A stretch of 64,000 nt of DNA from Larkinella bovis (GTDB taxonomy: Bacteria > Bacteroidota > Bacteroidia > Cytophagales > Spirosomataceae): positions 1 to 64,000 of the forward strand of contig NZ_JBHSMA010000015.1 of assembly GCF_042655385.1 (NCBI RefSeq). Reading direction: 5' to 3'. Under the pieces are notes generated by a model that saw only the letters and a list, made by a program, of their open reading frames with translations, was not told the origin of the DNA and did no database searches. This document shows positions 35,453 to 45,096 of the stretch, piece by piece (position 1 is the stretch's first letter; each line of letters opens with the position of its first letter). The position numbers and the translations under genes are program-made.

Positions 35453-37117
35453 TTATTCCACACTAAACCGCTGAATCCATTCCGCAATGGTGGAATTCGT
35501 CAGGTTGAACAGCAGGTTGGGAAACAAACCGAGCAGCAGCGCCAGGGCGGCCAGCGGGATCAGCATCAGCCGTTCGCGGGCGTCGAGGTCGGTAAGCGAA
35601 CCGGCGGTTTCGGCGCGCAACCAGAGTGGGCCAAAAAACATGCGCTGGAGCGTCCAGAGAAAATAGGCAGCCGCCAGAATGATGCCCAGGGTGGCCAGCG
35701 CGGTCATCCAGCCGGGCAGCCAGAGCGATTGAAAACTACCCATCAGGGTGAAGAGTTCACCCACAAAACCGGAAAAACCGGGTAAGCCCAGCGAAGCAAA
35801 AAAGGCGATGGCGGTTAAGGCCGTGTAACCCGGCATGGCGCTGGCCAGCCCCCGGTAATTGTCGATGCGCCGGTCGTGGGTGCGGTCGTAAAGGACGCCG
35901 GTGAGCAGAAACAACATGGCCGACAGTACGCCGTGGCTGGCCATCTGGTACACCGCGCCGTTGATTCCTTCGGGCGTCAGCGAGGCAATACCCAGCAGTA
36001 CGAAACCCATGTGCGATACCGACGAGTACGCAATCATTTTCTTCAGGTCACTCTGAGCCAGGGCGTTAAAGCCGCCGTAGACAATGGAAATAACGCCCAG
36101 ACCGGCCAATAGCAGGGCGTATTCAGCCGCACCGTCGGGAAACAATCCCCAGCCAATCCGCAGAAAACCGTATCCCCCGATTTTGAGCAGCACGCCCGCC
36201 AGTACGACCGAAACCGGGGTTGGGGCTTCAACGTGGGCGTCGGGCAGCCAGGTGTGTACCGGCACAACCGGCAGCTTGATGGCAAAACCGAGAAAGACGC
36301 AGAGAAACGCCAGCATCCGCGACGGAATGCCGAACAGTACGATTTCGCCCGTCGGGCCGAGGAACGAATCGGGCAGGTAATTCCCGCCGTGGGCCATGTA
36401 GCGCAGATCAAACGTATGCACGATTTGCTGCGACGGTAGTTTGTAATCGGCCAGCAGGTACTGAACCTGCCGAATGATTTCCCCGGTTATTTCCGACCGG
36501 TCGCCGATCAGGCCGATTTGCAGGGCGGTTTCGACCGGGTCCATGACCGACAGATACAGACTGATCATGACCAGCAGAATCAGGACCGAACCGGCCAGCG
36601 TATAGAGGAAAAACTTGATCGAAGCGTATTCCCGGCGCGGCCCCCCCCACAAACCGATGAGAAAATACATCGGCAGCAGCATGAATTCGAAAAACAGGAA
36701 AAACAGAAAGAAATCAAGGGCCACAAAACAGCCGATGATCGTGGCTGTCAGCAATAAATACAGGGAGTGATAGGCTTTCAGACGCTTGTCGATGGTCCAG
36801 GACGAAACCGCCCCGACCAGCATCACGACCGCCGACAGCAGCACCAGCGGCAGGCTGATGCCATCGATTCCGACCAGATAATCAATCGAAACCAGCCCGA
36901 GCGAACCCAGCGGCAGGGTAATCCAGTCGGCGCGTTCGAGGAGCTGGTAGCCGGACTGGGCCGGATCGAAAGCGGCATACACCAGGCCACCGACCAGGAG
37001 CTCGAGGCCGCAAACCGTCAGGGAAATCCATTTATAAACGGTTTTCAGGCTGTCGGGGAGCAGAACCACCAGCAGGGCGCCCAGTAACGGAAGGAAAATC
37101 AGTAAGGATAACAGCAT
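35453..37117 (-). CDS. nuoM: NADH-quinone oxidoreductase subunit M (proton-pumping antiporter-like subunit)
   Basis: 554 residues with about 14 hydrophobic segments. NuoM is one of the three antiporter-like proton channels of complex I. Visible signatures are LLSLLIFLPLLGALLVVLLP at the start, FFLFFLFFEFMLLPMYFLIGLWGG (helix 5 glutamate in F-F-E), KLPVVPVHTWLPDAHVEAPTPVSVVLAGVLLKIGGYG (conserved HTWLPDAHxxAPTxxSVxLA) and YGGFNALAQSDLKKMIAYSSVSHMGFV. The gene follows nuoL by 30 bp. No other complex I gene is present on either side, so this may be a second NuoL/M pair that works with another redox or transport partner. Confidence 0.93.
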   Translation of the reverse strand: MLLSLLIFLPLLGALLVVLLPDSLKTVYKWISLTVCGLELLVGGLVYAAFDPAQSGYQLLERADWITLPLGSLGLVSIDYLVGIDGISLPLVLLSAVVMLVGAVSSWTIDKRLKAYHSLYLLLTATIIGCFVALDFFLFFLFFEFMLLPMYFLIGLWGGPRREYASIKFFLYTLAGSVLILLVMISLYLSVMDPVETALQIGLIGDRSEITGEIIRQVQYLLADYKLPSQQIVHTFDLRYMAHGGNYLPDSFLGPTGEIVLFGIPSRMLAFLCVFLGFAIKLPVVPVHTWLPDAHVEAPTPVSVVLAGVLLKIGGYGFLRIGWGLFPDGAAEYALLLAGLGVISIVYGGFNALAQSDLKKMIAYSSVSHMGFVLLGIASLTPEGINGAVYQMASHGVLSAMLFLLTGVLYDRTHDRRIDNYRGLASAMPGYTALTAIAFFASLGLPGFSGFVGELFTLMGSFQSLWLPGWMTALATLGIILAAAYFLWTLQRMFFGPLWLRAETAGSLTDLDARERLMLIPLAALALLLGLFPNLLFNLTNSTIAEWIQRFSVE

Positions 37118-37147
37118 ACTATTTTTCGGTTACCAAACCGGAACCGA

Positions 37148-39061
37148 CTAAATCAAAAACCAAAGAATGACTAATAAACCAACCACCGCGCTGGCAATGT
37201 ACGATTGCACCCGCCCGTTCTGGACCGAACGCGTCAGGCTGCCCAGCCGGTGGGCCAGCCACGATGCGCTGTTGACGACGCCATCGACAATGGCCCGGTC
37301 GAACCAGTTGACCATGTGCGCCAGCACGACATTACCCATCCCGATCCTGTCAACCAGGCGGTCGATGATCCGCTGGTCGAACCGGAACGAAAACCGGGCG
37401 AACTGAACAAAAGGCCAGACAATCATTCGTTTATAAAAACCGTCGAGGTACCAGTTATGCTCCGACAGGCGACTGAGCGAGGTGGACGTTGGAACCACCG
37501 GCATCCGCCAGCCGAGCCAGCTTCCAAGGGCCGCAACGGATACGGATAAAACCGCAATCCAGAGGTGTTCTTCCGATGCGCCAACCGGCGGGAAAAGCCC
37601 GAAAAACCAGCTGTGTCCGGCGGAAAACGGGTTTCCGGAAAAGACAAAGCCAAGGGATAAAACCGCCAGCAGTAGGATGGGAATCGTCAGCAGCCAACCG
37701 GATTCGTGGACGGCCGGGTGCGCCGGTTCGATCGGGCGGTGCGTTCCGAAGAAAACCAGTTTGCCCTGGCGGGCCATGTAGCAGGCCGTCAGGCCGGATG
37801 AGAGAACCGCCAAAATCGGAATCAGGTAGGCAAAACCGCCGGTTTGCCCGGCCCAGTGAAAAGCCCCGGCCAGGATGGTTTCTTTCGATAAAAAACCGGA
37901 AAACAGCGGCAGACCGGCCAGCGCAGCCGCGCAAACCGCCCAGCCCGCGAAGGTCAGCGGCATCGCGGTTCGCAAACCGCCCATCCGGCGCATGTCCTGC
38001 GTATGGACGCCGTGGATCACCGAACCGGCCGCCAGAAACAGGCCAGCTTTGAAAAAGGCGTGTGTTGTCAGATGAAAAAGAGCGCCGGGGACGTTGGCCG
38101 TTCCCATGCCAATCACCATCAGGCCGAGCTGTGAGATGGTGGAATACGCCAGTACTTTTTTGATATCGGTTTGATAAAGAGCCGCATAAGCCGCCATCAG
38201 CATGGTGATGGTACCGACGAGTGTGATGAGCAGCAGGGCATCGGGCGTAAGCAGAAAGTGAATCCGGGCCAGCAGGAAAATACCGGCGGCCACCATCGTC
38301 GCGGCATGGATCAGGGCCGAAACCGGCGTTGGACCCTCCATTGCGTCGGGGAGCCAGGTGGTGAGCGGAAACTGGGCCGATTTACCGATGCAGCCGCAGA
38401 AGAGGCAAAAACCGGTCAGGGTTGCCAGCGGGCCGTTCGTAACGAATAAGTCCGGGAGTTCAGCAAGGTCGGTTGTTCCGGATTGAAACAGCAGCAGAAA
38501 AATCCCGAGCAGAAAACCGGCGTCGCCGATGCGGTTCATGATGAACGCCTTTTTGGCAGCCGCAGCCGCTTCCGGTTTTCGGAACCAGAACCCGATCAGC
38601 AGGTACGACGACAGCCCGACCAATTCCCAGAAGGCGTACATGACAATCAGGTTTCCGGCCAGCACCAGGCCGAGCATGGAGCCGACGAAAACGCTCAGGA
38701 AGCCGAAATAGCGGTATCGGTCCGGTTCGTCGTGGAGGTACGAAAGGGAATACACCTGCACCAGCAAGGCGATGAAATGCACAATGACCAGCATCAGCAG
38801 CGTCAGGGCATCGACGCGGAAGGTGATGGGGACCGCGCGACCCGGCATCACGAGCCATTCCGTGCGTAAGGTGAGAGTTTCGGCACCGGTTTGCGTAACC
38901 AGCCAGCCGGATACCACCAGCCCCGTCAGCGTCAGAACCGCAGCCGCAGACCCAACCCAGCCGTTGGTACGCCGACCGGCCAATAGCCAGACACTACCGC
39001 TCAAAAAGGGCAGCAACACCAGAAGCCAGAGGAGGTTGTGGACGGTATGTTCGTCAAGCAT
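37148..39061 (-). CDS. nuoL: NADH-quinone oxidoreductase subunit L (proton-pumping antiporter-like subunit)
   Basis: 637 residues, full length for NuoL including the C-terminal lateral helix region and a final anchor (YIASAVVGLLVILWFLI). Key parts are FRVDALTLLMLVIVHFIALLVQVYSLSYL, MYAFWELVGLSSYLLIGFWF (channel Glu), RIGDAGFLLGIFLL, GKSAQFPLTTWLPDAMEGPTPVSALIHAATMVAAGIFL and LYQTDIKKVLAYSTISQLGLM. NuoL transfers conformational energy along the membrane arm of complex I and translocates protons. It is followed directly by nuoM but by no nuoN, and is preceded by a small unknown gene. The same proteins are also used in hydrogenase- or bicarbonate-type complexes, so the partner is uncertain. Confidence 0.93.
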   Translation of the reverse strand: MLDEHTVHNLLWLLVLLPFLSGSVWLLAGRRTNGWVGSAAAVLTLTGLVVSGWLVTQTGAETLTLRTEWLVMPGRAVPITFRVDALTLLMLVIVHFIALLVQVYSLSYLHDEPDRYRYFGFLSVFVGSMLGLVLAGNLIVMYAFWELVGLSSYLLIGFWFRKPEAAAAAKKAFIMNRIGDAGFLLGIFLLLFQSGTTDLAELPDLFVTNGPLATLTGFCLFCGCIGKSAQFPLTTWLPDAMEGPTPVSALIHAATMVAAGIFLLARIHFLLTPDALLLITLVGTITMLMAAYAALYQTDIKKVLAYSTISQLGLMVIGMGTANVPGALFHLTTHAFFKAGLFLAAGSVIHGVHTQDMRRMGGLRTAMPLTFAGWAVCAAALAGLPLFSGFLSKETILAGAFHWAGQTGGFAYLIPILAVLSSGLTACYMARQGKLVFFGTHRPIEPAHPAVHESGWLLTIPILLLAVLSLGFVFSGNPFSAGHSWFFGLFPPVGASEEHLWIAVLSVSVAALGSWLGWRMPVVPTSTSLSRLSEHNWYLDGFYKRMIVWPFVQFARFSFRFDQRIIDRLVDRIGMGNVVLAHMVNWFDRAIVDGVVNSASWLAHRLGSLTRSVQNGRVQSYIASAVVGLLVILWFLI

Positions 39062-39186
39062 GGCGCAAGATAGCGGTGGATCGTCGGCGGGGCAAATATC
39101 CTGAATAAACGGTTCAATAAAAAAACGGTAGCGCTGTCGGGCGGTTGGAAACTCACGGGTTCCCGGGCGTGAGGCCGGCCGGCGAA

Positions 39187-39522
39187 TTACTTCTTGCGCG
39201 TCGGCTCAGCCGGTTTTTCGTCAATGCCCATCGTGGTCAAAACCGGGTTCAGGATTTGGGGGACGATTCGGATGCGGAAGACCTTGGCCCCCGCCACGTC
39301 GAAATCGCACTGGTAACTGCCGCGTTGTTTGAGGCTGCGATACACAGCCGTGTAGTTAACCTTGAGGGGCCAGCCGTTCAGCGCCAATTGACCGATGATG
39401 GTTTCAACGGCCTTTTTGAGGTTCGAGAAAAAAACAACGAAAGGTTCGCGCTGACGGAGCGCATTGAGGGAGCCAATGTACTGGATCGTGACTTCGTAAA
39501 TCGTCTGGGATTGCTTTTTCAT
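39187..39522 (-). CDS. Small conserved hypothetical protein
   Basis: 111 residues from ATG 39522 (MKKQSQTIYEVTIQYIGSLNALRQREPF). A TTG three codons earlier also opens the frame. There is no signal peptide, membrane segment or metal motif. The alternation of strands and helices (VVFFSNLKKAVETIIGQLALNG; VNYTAVYRSLKQRGSYQCDFD; KVFRIRIVPQILNP) suggests a small alpha/beta fold. The C-terminus is basic (EPTRKK). I do not recognise the family. It lies 125 bp before nuoL on the same strand and after the multi-hairpin element that follows guaB. Confidence 0.6.
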   Translation of the reverse strand: MKKQSQTIYEVTIQYIGSLNALRQREPFVVFFSNLKKAVETIIGQLALNGWPLKVNYTAVYRSLKQRGSYQCDFDVAGAKVFRIRIVPQILNPVLTTMGIDEKPAEPTRKK

Positions 39523-39594
39523 AACGGGCAAACCCGGTTTTTATTGCCTGCCTCGAAAAATTGCGGGAGTATTGTTCATAAAATTTTCGGATCG

Positions 39595-39831
39595 ACGGCC
39601 TTCAGGCCGTTCGTTTGTTCCTGGGCCTCAAGTTACGGCCTACTTGATTTAAATGAACGAACCGCCGAACTGGCCTTAGATCAACCCCGGTTAAAACCGG
39701 GTGCCATAGGGCGTCAGTAGGAACCGAACCGTTAGAACGGTTGGCGACCAGTTGGTTTCTTTTCGCTTTTCCCACCGCTAAAGCCGTGGGTTGATAAAGG
39801 GCCAACTCGGCGGTTCATTCGTTTAAATCAA
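39595..39831. repeat. Multi-hairpin element with 32 bp inverted outer arms, downstream of guaB
   Basis: Outer arms 39644-39675 and 39800-39831 are reverse complements at 28 of 32 positions. Inside lie three perfect or near-perfect hairpins: CCCGGTT-AA-AACCGGG (39686-39701), AACCGTT-AG-AACGGTT (39727-39742) and the CCCACCGCT-AA-AGCCGTGGG type (39771-39790, one C-C mismatch). Another, ACGGCC-TTCA-GGCCGT, lies outside at 39595-39610. It occupies almost all of the gap between guaB and the next gene. Confidence 0.8.
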
Positions 39832-39855
39832 TGCGTCCGGTAGATACGGTTTTTA

Positions 39856-41328
39856 TTACCGGGATGAATAGTTCGGCGCTTCTTTCTGAATCTGGATGTC
39901 GTGCGGGTGGCTTTCGCGCACCCCGGCAGAGGTGATTTTTACAAATTTGGCCTCCTGCAAGGTTTCGATATCCCGGGCGCCACAGTAGCCCATACCGGCT
40001 TTCAAGCCACCGACCAGTTGGTAAATGATCTCGGCCACGCGGCCCTTGATGGGAACCCGGCCCACGATTCCTTCCGGCACGAGTTTTTTAATATCGTCTT
40101 CAGCATCCTGAAAATACCGGTCTTTGGAACCTTCTTCCATCGCTTCGACGGAACCCATGCCCCGGTACGTTTTAAAGCGACGGCCTTCGTACAGCACCAC
40201 TTCGCCCGGTGCTTCTTCCGTACCGGCCAGCAACGAACCGACCATGACGGTATAGGCACCGCCCGCGAGGGCTTTGGTAATATCGCCCGAAAAGCGAATG
40301 CCGCCGTCGGCAATCACCGGAACACCCGTGCCTTTCAGGGCTTTGGCGGATTCGTAAACCGCCGTTAACTGCGGCATCCCGATGCCGGCAATGATCCGGG
40401 TCGTACAGATACTACCGGGTCCGACGCCCACTTTCACGGCATCGGCACCAGCGTCGGCCAGGGCTTTGGCGCCTTCACCGGTGGCTACATTTCCGGCAAT
40501 CACTTCCAGTTTCGGAAACCGCTCTTTAATGCCTTTGACGGCGTCGATAACTCCCTGCGAATGACCGTGCGCGGTGTCCACGCTAATCACATCCACGCCC
40601 GCTTTCACCAGAGCTTCGATCCGGCGGTGCAGGTCGGGCGTCACCCCCACGGCAGCCCCCACGCGCAGCCGTCCCAGTTCGTCCTTGCAGGCGTTGGGGT
40701 GGTTTTTCTTTTTCAGAATGTCCTTGTAGGTAATCAATCCGACGAGGTGATTGTCGGCGTCGACGATCGGCAGTTTTTCAATTTTATACTGTTGCAGAAT
40801 GCTTTCGGCTTCTTCGAGTGTGATGCGTTCGCGGGCCGTAATCAGATTGGTACGGGTCATAATGTCCGTAACGGGCTTCGACAGCTCGGTCTGGAAGCGC
40901 AGGTCGCGGTTGGTCAGAATCCCGATCAGTTTATTGGACATATCGACCACCGGAATGCCACCAATCTTGGATTCCCGCATGATCTGGTGGGCGTCGGCCA
41001 GCGTGGCGCCCTCGGTCAGCGTAATCGGGTCGATAATCATTCCGCTTTCCGAGCGTTTTACTTTCCGAACCTGTTCCGCCTGGGCCTCGATACTCATGTT
41101 TTTGTGGATAATTCCAATCCCGCCTTCCTGAGCCATGGCAATCGCCAGTTCCGATTCCGTAACGGTATCCATAGCCGCCGAAATCAAGGGAATATTCAGC
41201 CGAATGTTGCGGGTAAGCTGGGTGTTGGTCTGAGTGTCGCGGGGAAGTACCTCCGAAAAGGCAGGCAAAAGAAGAACGTCGTCGTAAGTAAGTGCTTCGT
41301 AGAGGAATTTCGAGGAGTCTAAGCTCAT
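39856..41328 (-). CDS. guaB: Inosine-5'-monophosphate dehydrogenase
   Basis: 490 residues. GuaB oxidises IMP to XMP with NAD+, the committed step of GTP synthesis. ALTYDDVLLLPAFSEVLP starts the barrel. Two CBS domains follow at about 95-215 (MIIDPITLTEGATLADAHQIMRE; ITARERITLEEAESILQQ). The catalytic loop is GVGPGSICTTRIIAGIGMPQ with the active-site Cys, DGGIRFSGDITKALAGGA binds the phosphate, and FKTYRGMGSVEAMEEGSKDRYFQ is the flap. The length is standard. It follows the DUF2141 gene by 57 bp on the same strand and precedes the multi-hairpin element. No guaA is adjacent. Confidence 0.97.
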   Translation of the reverse strand: MSLDSSKFLYEALTYDDVLLLPAFSEVLPRDTQTNTQLTRNIRLNIPLISAAMDTVTESELAIAMAQEGGIGIIHKNMSIEAQAEQVRKVKRSESGMIIDPITLTEGATLADAHQIMRESKIGGIPVVDMSNKLIGILTNRDLRFQTELSKPVTDIMTRTNLITARERITLEEAESILQQYKIEKLPIVDADNHLVGLITYKDILKKKNHPNACKDELGRLRVGAAVGVTPDLHRRIEALVKAGVDVISVDTAHGHSQGVIDAVKGIKERFPKLEVIAGNVATGEGAKALADAGADAVKVGVGPGSICTTRIIAGIGMPQLTAVYESAKALKGTGVPVIADGGIRFSGDITKALAGGAYTVMVGSLLAGTEEAPGEVVLYEGRRFKTYRGMGSVEAMEEGSKDRYFQDAEDDIKKLVPEGIVGRVPIKGRVAEIIYQLVGGLKAGMGYCGARDIETLQEAKFVKITSAGVRESHPHDIQIQKEAPNYSSR

Positions 41329-41385
41329 GGCAAATAAACAGGATATCTTATTTGCCGGGTAAAGTTACTAAAAAATTGTCAACCT

Positions 41386-41796
41386 TCAGATTAATTTTAT
41401 TGAAATCGTTTTTCCGGCCTCGTCGATGCGCACCCGGCAGTCGTCAAAATTAGGTCCCGACAGCTTGGGGCGAAAATTATTGCTGAAACCGTACGGTTCA
41501 CTCGGAATTCCGAACAGCTTCGTATCCAGCTTGCCATTCCGGTTTAAGTCCTGATAAAGAGCAACCGCGTAGTCACCCGGTTTAACCGCAAAGGTGACGC
41601 GGACACTATTACCGGTTGGGTCGATAACCTGGCCGGCAACCGGCTGACAATTCGACGGAAAACCGTCGCAGGGCGCATAGAGAGCAACGCGGATTTGTCC
41701 GGTTTGGCGGTTGATGTTTTGAACGTTGATCGTTAACGTCGCTTCAGAATGAAAATAAACGAGGGTGAAAAAGTGAAAAACGAACCAGGATAGCAT
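41386..41796 (-). CDS. DUF2141 domain protein
   Basis: 136 residues with an N-terminal hydrophobic export signal (MLSWFVFHFFTLVYFHSEA). The DUF2141 pattern is clear: ATLTINVQNINRQTGQIRVALYAPCDGFP, then FAVKPGDYAVALYQDLNRNGKLDTKLFGIPSEPYGFSNNFRP and ISIKLI. The segment DLNRNGKLD resembles a calcium-binding loop, and GIPxEPYGFSN is the family signature. It is predicted to be a secreted beta-sandwich of unknown function. It lies 57 bp upstream of guaB on the same strand. Confidence 0.88.
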   Translation of the reverse strand: MLSWFVFHFFTLVYFHSEATLTINVQNINRQTGQIRVALYAPCDGFPSNCQPVAGQVIDPTGNSVRVTFAVKPGDYAVALYQDLNRNGKLDTKLFGIPSEPYGFSNNFRPKLSGPNFDDCRVRIDEAGKTISIKLI

Positions 41797-41955
41797 ATCG
41801 GTTGGAAAGAGCGTTTAGTAGGAAACCCGATTGGCGGGCTGATGTTTTAGATTCAATCCAACCGGGAGGGATGGTACACATCGCAGCGTCAAAACAGCCC
41901 TTACCGGCATCACTTGGATAAGCGCTATTCTATGGGCTTGTTATACGTTTTAATG

Positions 41956-42001
41956 CCAAACAGGTTTATCGTAAACCCTAAGTTACGATAAACCTGTTTG
42001 G
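41956..42001. terminator. 19 bp perfect hairpin after the RND efflux operon
   Basis: Arms 41956-41974 and 41983-42001 (CCAAACAGG... type) are exact reverse complements with an 8-base loop. The hairpin lies 5 bp after the stop of the RND gene in the direction of transcription. No strong T tract follows, so RNA 3'-end protection is as likely as termination. Confidence 0.6.
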
Positions 42002-42006
42002 TTACC

Positions 42007-45000
42007 TTAAATTAATTCCGGTTCCTGCACAACCGGCTGGGCCTTTACCTCAACGCGAGGGGGAAGTAATTTATACAGAACCGGGGTGACTATCCGCGAC
42101 AGGAGTGTCGAACTGATCAACCCGCCAATCAGCACCAGCGCCAGGGGAGAATACAACGGATTGCCTTCAATCGCCAGCGGAATCAGACCGCCAATGGCCG
42201 TGAGCGAGGTCAGGACGATGGGCACGAACCGGATTTCGCCCGCCTGCTCGATAGCTTCAATCAGCGGCATGCCGCTTTCGCGGAGTTGATTCGTGAAATC
42301 GACCAGCAGAATAGAGTTCTTGACTTCGATCCCAATCAGGGCAATCAGCCCAATCACGGCGACGAACGAGAACGGATTTCCCGACAGCAACAGCGCGGCA
42401 ATGGCCCCAATGATGCCGAGCGGAATGACCGACAGGACAATCAGCGTACTTTTGAAGGTTCCAAATTCCAGAATCAATACCGCCAGAAAACCAAAAACCG
42501 TAATCAGAATGATGGTGCCCAAGCCGCCAAACGATTTTTCGCGGCTTTCCAGTTCACCGGCGGCTTTGTAGCGAAAACCGTCCGGAAATTTCAGCGCGTC
42601 GAGTTTCTGAATGACGTCGTTATACACATTATCGACCAGAAAATCGCTTTTTACAAACCCCGTCACGGTTACATACCGGTCTTTGTCGTAGTGGCGAATC
42701 TGATTGGTGGTGGTTTCGAACTGGAGGTCGGCAATCTGGCGCAGCGGGACCGAGCCGCCGGTAAGGGTATTGACATACAGGCTGTTGACAATGCGGAGGT
42801 CGGTGGTCTTGCCTTTGGGCAATGTCACGTTGATCACAAAATCATCGCCGTTCCGGTCTTTGAAGGTGCCGACGTTCAGACCGGCAATAGCCAGCCGGAT
42901 CGTGCGGTTGATGTCGGCGACGGACATGCCCAGCAGGCCGGCTTTCTCTTTGTTGATTTTAACGCGCAGGTCGGTTTTTCGGGTGGCCAGCGGGTTGTTG
43001 ACGTAAATCAAACCGGGGGTCGTTTTCAGGATTTTTTCCACGTTGGCGGCTACGGTTCGGATCGTGTCCAGGTTCTCGCCGAACACCCGGATGGCAACCG
43101 GGGCTTCCTGGTCGGGGCCTTGTTCAAAATCTTTGACTTCGATCTTCGCGTTGGGATAATACTTGAATTTATCCCGCAGTTTATCAATGAGTTGTCGCTT
43201 TTGCGCGGGGGGCATATCGTGCAGTTGCACAAAGAACTGCGAGAAGTTGGTAGCCTCGTTCCGCTGAACAATGTTGTAATAAACCCGCGGATTACCCTTG
43301 CCCACGTTGGTCGTAAAATACCTGACCTCCGGCTCGGTTCCCAACTGGCTCTCGACGTAGCGGGCAATCCGGTTGGTCTCCTGCAAACTCGTGCCTTCCG
43401 GCGTTTCGATGTTGATCAGAAACTGCGGTTTTTCGGAAGCCGGGAACAGGGCAAAACCGACCTTGGGTACCAACGCCAAAGCTCCGCCAAAAATAGCCAG
43501 CGCGCCCAGCAGCGTGAGGACCGGATGCCGTAAGGCCGTGTGTAACAGCCGGCTGTAGGATCCGCTGATCAACCGCTTCAGCGCCCGCATAAAAATATTG
43601 CCTTCCGGATTGTGCTCTTCTTTCAGAATCCGGCTCGACAAAAAAGGCACAATGGTGAGCGAGACGAGCAGCGACGCCAGAATGGTGGTCACGACGGCGG
43701 TGGGCAGCGACCGGATGAAATCACCGGAAGCTTCGGGCAGAAACATCAGCGGCAGGAACGCCAGAATCAGCGTGACAGTACAGCCCATAACGGCCAGCGT
43801 GATCTGTTTCGTAGCCCGAACGGCCGCGTCGCGTTTGGAAAATCCTTCGCGCAGATACCGCTCGATGTTTTCGACCACTACAATCGAGTCATCGACCAGA
43901 ATTCCGAGGGCGACGATCAGTCCAACAATACTCAACTGGTTGATACTGAAACCAAATAGATTCAGCAGTGAAAGTCCGATGGACAACGACAGCGGAATGG
44001 AAATCATCACGACAATGGCGGCCCGAATGCCGAGCGGCAAGAGCGTCAGGGCCACCAGCAGGATGGCAATACCGAAATCCTTGGCAAACCGGCTCAACCG
44101 GGCATTGACGCTGGCGGCCTGGTCGAAATTCTTGACGAGTTTGATGTGGGGCGGCAGGGTTTTGGCGAACGTGTCGATCACCGGGTTGATTTGCTCGCCC
44201 ACCTTGGCAATGTTTTCGCCGATCTTCTGTCCCGCCGTCACCAAAACCGCCCGGTGGCCGTTCAGGCGCGTGATGTGCGTTTCGTCTTCGTAATTAAAAT
44301 CTACCTCAGCGACATCGCGCAAATGGATGATTTTCTGGCCGTTGGTCGAAACTACCGTATTGCGGATCTCGTCCAGCGATTGGTAATCTCCGCTGGTCTT
44401 GACGTTGAATTTGCGCGTTCCGGCCTGCACGCTCCCGCCCGGAATGTTCAGGTTTTCGGCCTGTAAAGCTCCCACCAGGCGGTTTAGCGGAATGCCTTCC
44501 TGCGCCATGCGCTCTATGTTCAGCGAAATCCGAACCGTGCTGGCCGGATATCCCCAGTCTTCTACACCTTTCAGGCTTTTTACTTTTTCCAGCCGCTCCT
44601 TCAGCTCATCGGCATAATCGCCCAGCTCCTTGTGGGAGGCCACCTCGGATTGCAGCGCAACCTGCACAATATTCACATCGGTCGGCGAGAATTTCTGGAT
44701 TTCGATGTTGAAAATGTCAGGAGGCAACTGGGCGCGCAGGGCGTTCACTTCCCGCACCATTTCCTGGTATTTTTCGTCGGGATCCGAATTGTAATCGTAC
44801 TCCACGCGCAGCACCGCCAGGCCGTCGTCGATGGTGGTGATTACGTGGTTAATATCGTCCAGGGCATTGAACCGGGCTTCGGCCGGATCCACGACCAGTT
44901 CTTCCATATCCTGAGCGTCGGTGCCGGGGTAGACGATGATCACCGCAAAGGAAGGAGCCGTAAACTCGGGGTCTTCGCCCCGTGGCATATTCAGCAGTGA

Positions 45001-45081
45001 GTTGACGCCCAGCGCCACCACGGCGATGAAGACGACCAGCATGAATTGCCAGTTCTTGACGGAAAATTCAGAGAGATTCAT
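42007..45081 (-). CDS. RND-family efflux transporter, inner-membrane permease
   Basis: 1024 residues with the RND layout: one N-terminal helix (WQFMLVVFIAVVALGVNSLL), a large periplasmic porter/docking domain, six helices from about 330, a second periplasmic domain, and the last helices. Core motifs are LSIVGLIVALGILVDDSIVVVENIERYLREG (helix 4 with the proton-relay Asp pair) and SFVAVIGLIALIGIEVKNSILLVDFTNQLRESG. The proton-driven pump exports drugs, lipids or other amphiphiles with its adaptor and TolC. The sequence lacks hallmarks that I could use to call it metal-specific. It is the last gene of tetR-tolC-adaptor-RND, separated from the adaptor by a repeat element. Confidence 0.94.
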   Translation of the reverse strand: MNLSEFSVKNWQFMLVVFIAVVALGVNSLLNMPRGEDPEFTAPSFAVIIVYPGTDAQDMEELVVDPAEARFNALDDINHVITTIDDGLAVLRVEYDYNSDPDEKYQEMVREVNALRAQLPPDIFNIEIQKFSPTDVNIVQVALQSEVASHKELGDYADELKERLEKVKSLKGVEDWGYPASTVRISLNIERMAQEGIPLNRLVGALQAENLNIPGGSVQAGTRKFNVKTSGDYQSLDEIRNTVVSTNGQKIIHLRDVAEVDFNYEDETHITRLNGHRAVLVTAGQKIGENIAKVGEQINPVIDTFAKTLPPHIKLVKNFDQAASVNARLSRFAKDFGIAILLVALTLLPLGIRAAIVVMISIPLSLSIGLSLLNLFGFSINQLSIVGLIVALGILVDDSIVVVENIERYLREGFSKRDAAVRATKQITLAVMGCTVTLILAFLPLMFLPEASGDFIRSLPTAVVTTILASLLVSLTIVPFLSSRILKEEHNPEGNIFMRALKRLISGSYSRLLHTALRHPVLTLLGALAIFGGALALVPKVGFALFPASEKPQFLINIETPEGTSLQETNRIARYVESQLGTEPEVRYFTTNVGKGNPRVYYNIVQRNEATNFSQFFVQLHDMPPAQKRQLIDKLRDKFKYYPNAKIEVKDFEQGPDQEAPVAIRVFGENLDTIRTVAANVEKILKTTPGLIYVNNPLATRKTDLRVKINKEKAGLLGMSVADINRTIRLAIAGLNVGTFKDRNGDDFVINVTLPKGKTTDLRIVNSLYVNTLTGGSVPLRQIADLQFETTTNQIRHYDKDRYVTVTGFVKSDFLVDNVYNDVIQKLDALKFPDGFRYKAAGELESREKSFGGLGTIILITVFGFLAVLILEFGTFKSTLIVLSVIPLGIIGAIAALLLSGNPFSFVAVIGLIALIGIEVKNSILLVDFTNQLRESGMPLIEAIEQAGEIRFVPIVLTSLTAIGGLIPLAIEGNPLYSPLALVLIGGLISSTLLSRIVTPVLYKLLPPRVEVKAQPVVQEPELI

Positions 45082-45096
45082 GGCATGAAGTAGTTT

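Noticed and set aside
42286..43533. Open frame of 415 codons antisense to the RND permease
   Set aside because: Rich in Arg, Gln and His as expected of a mirror frame of a GC-rich gene. No family match.
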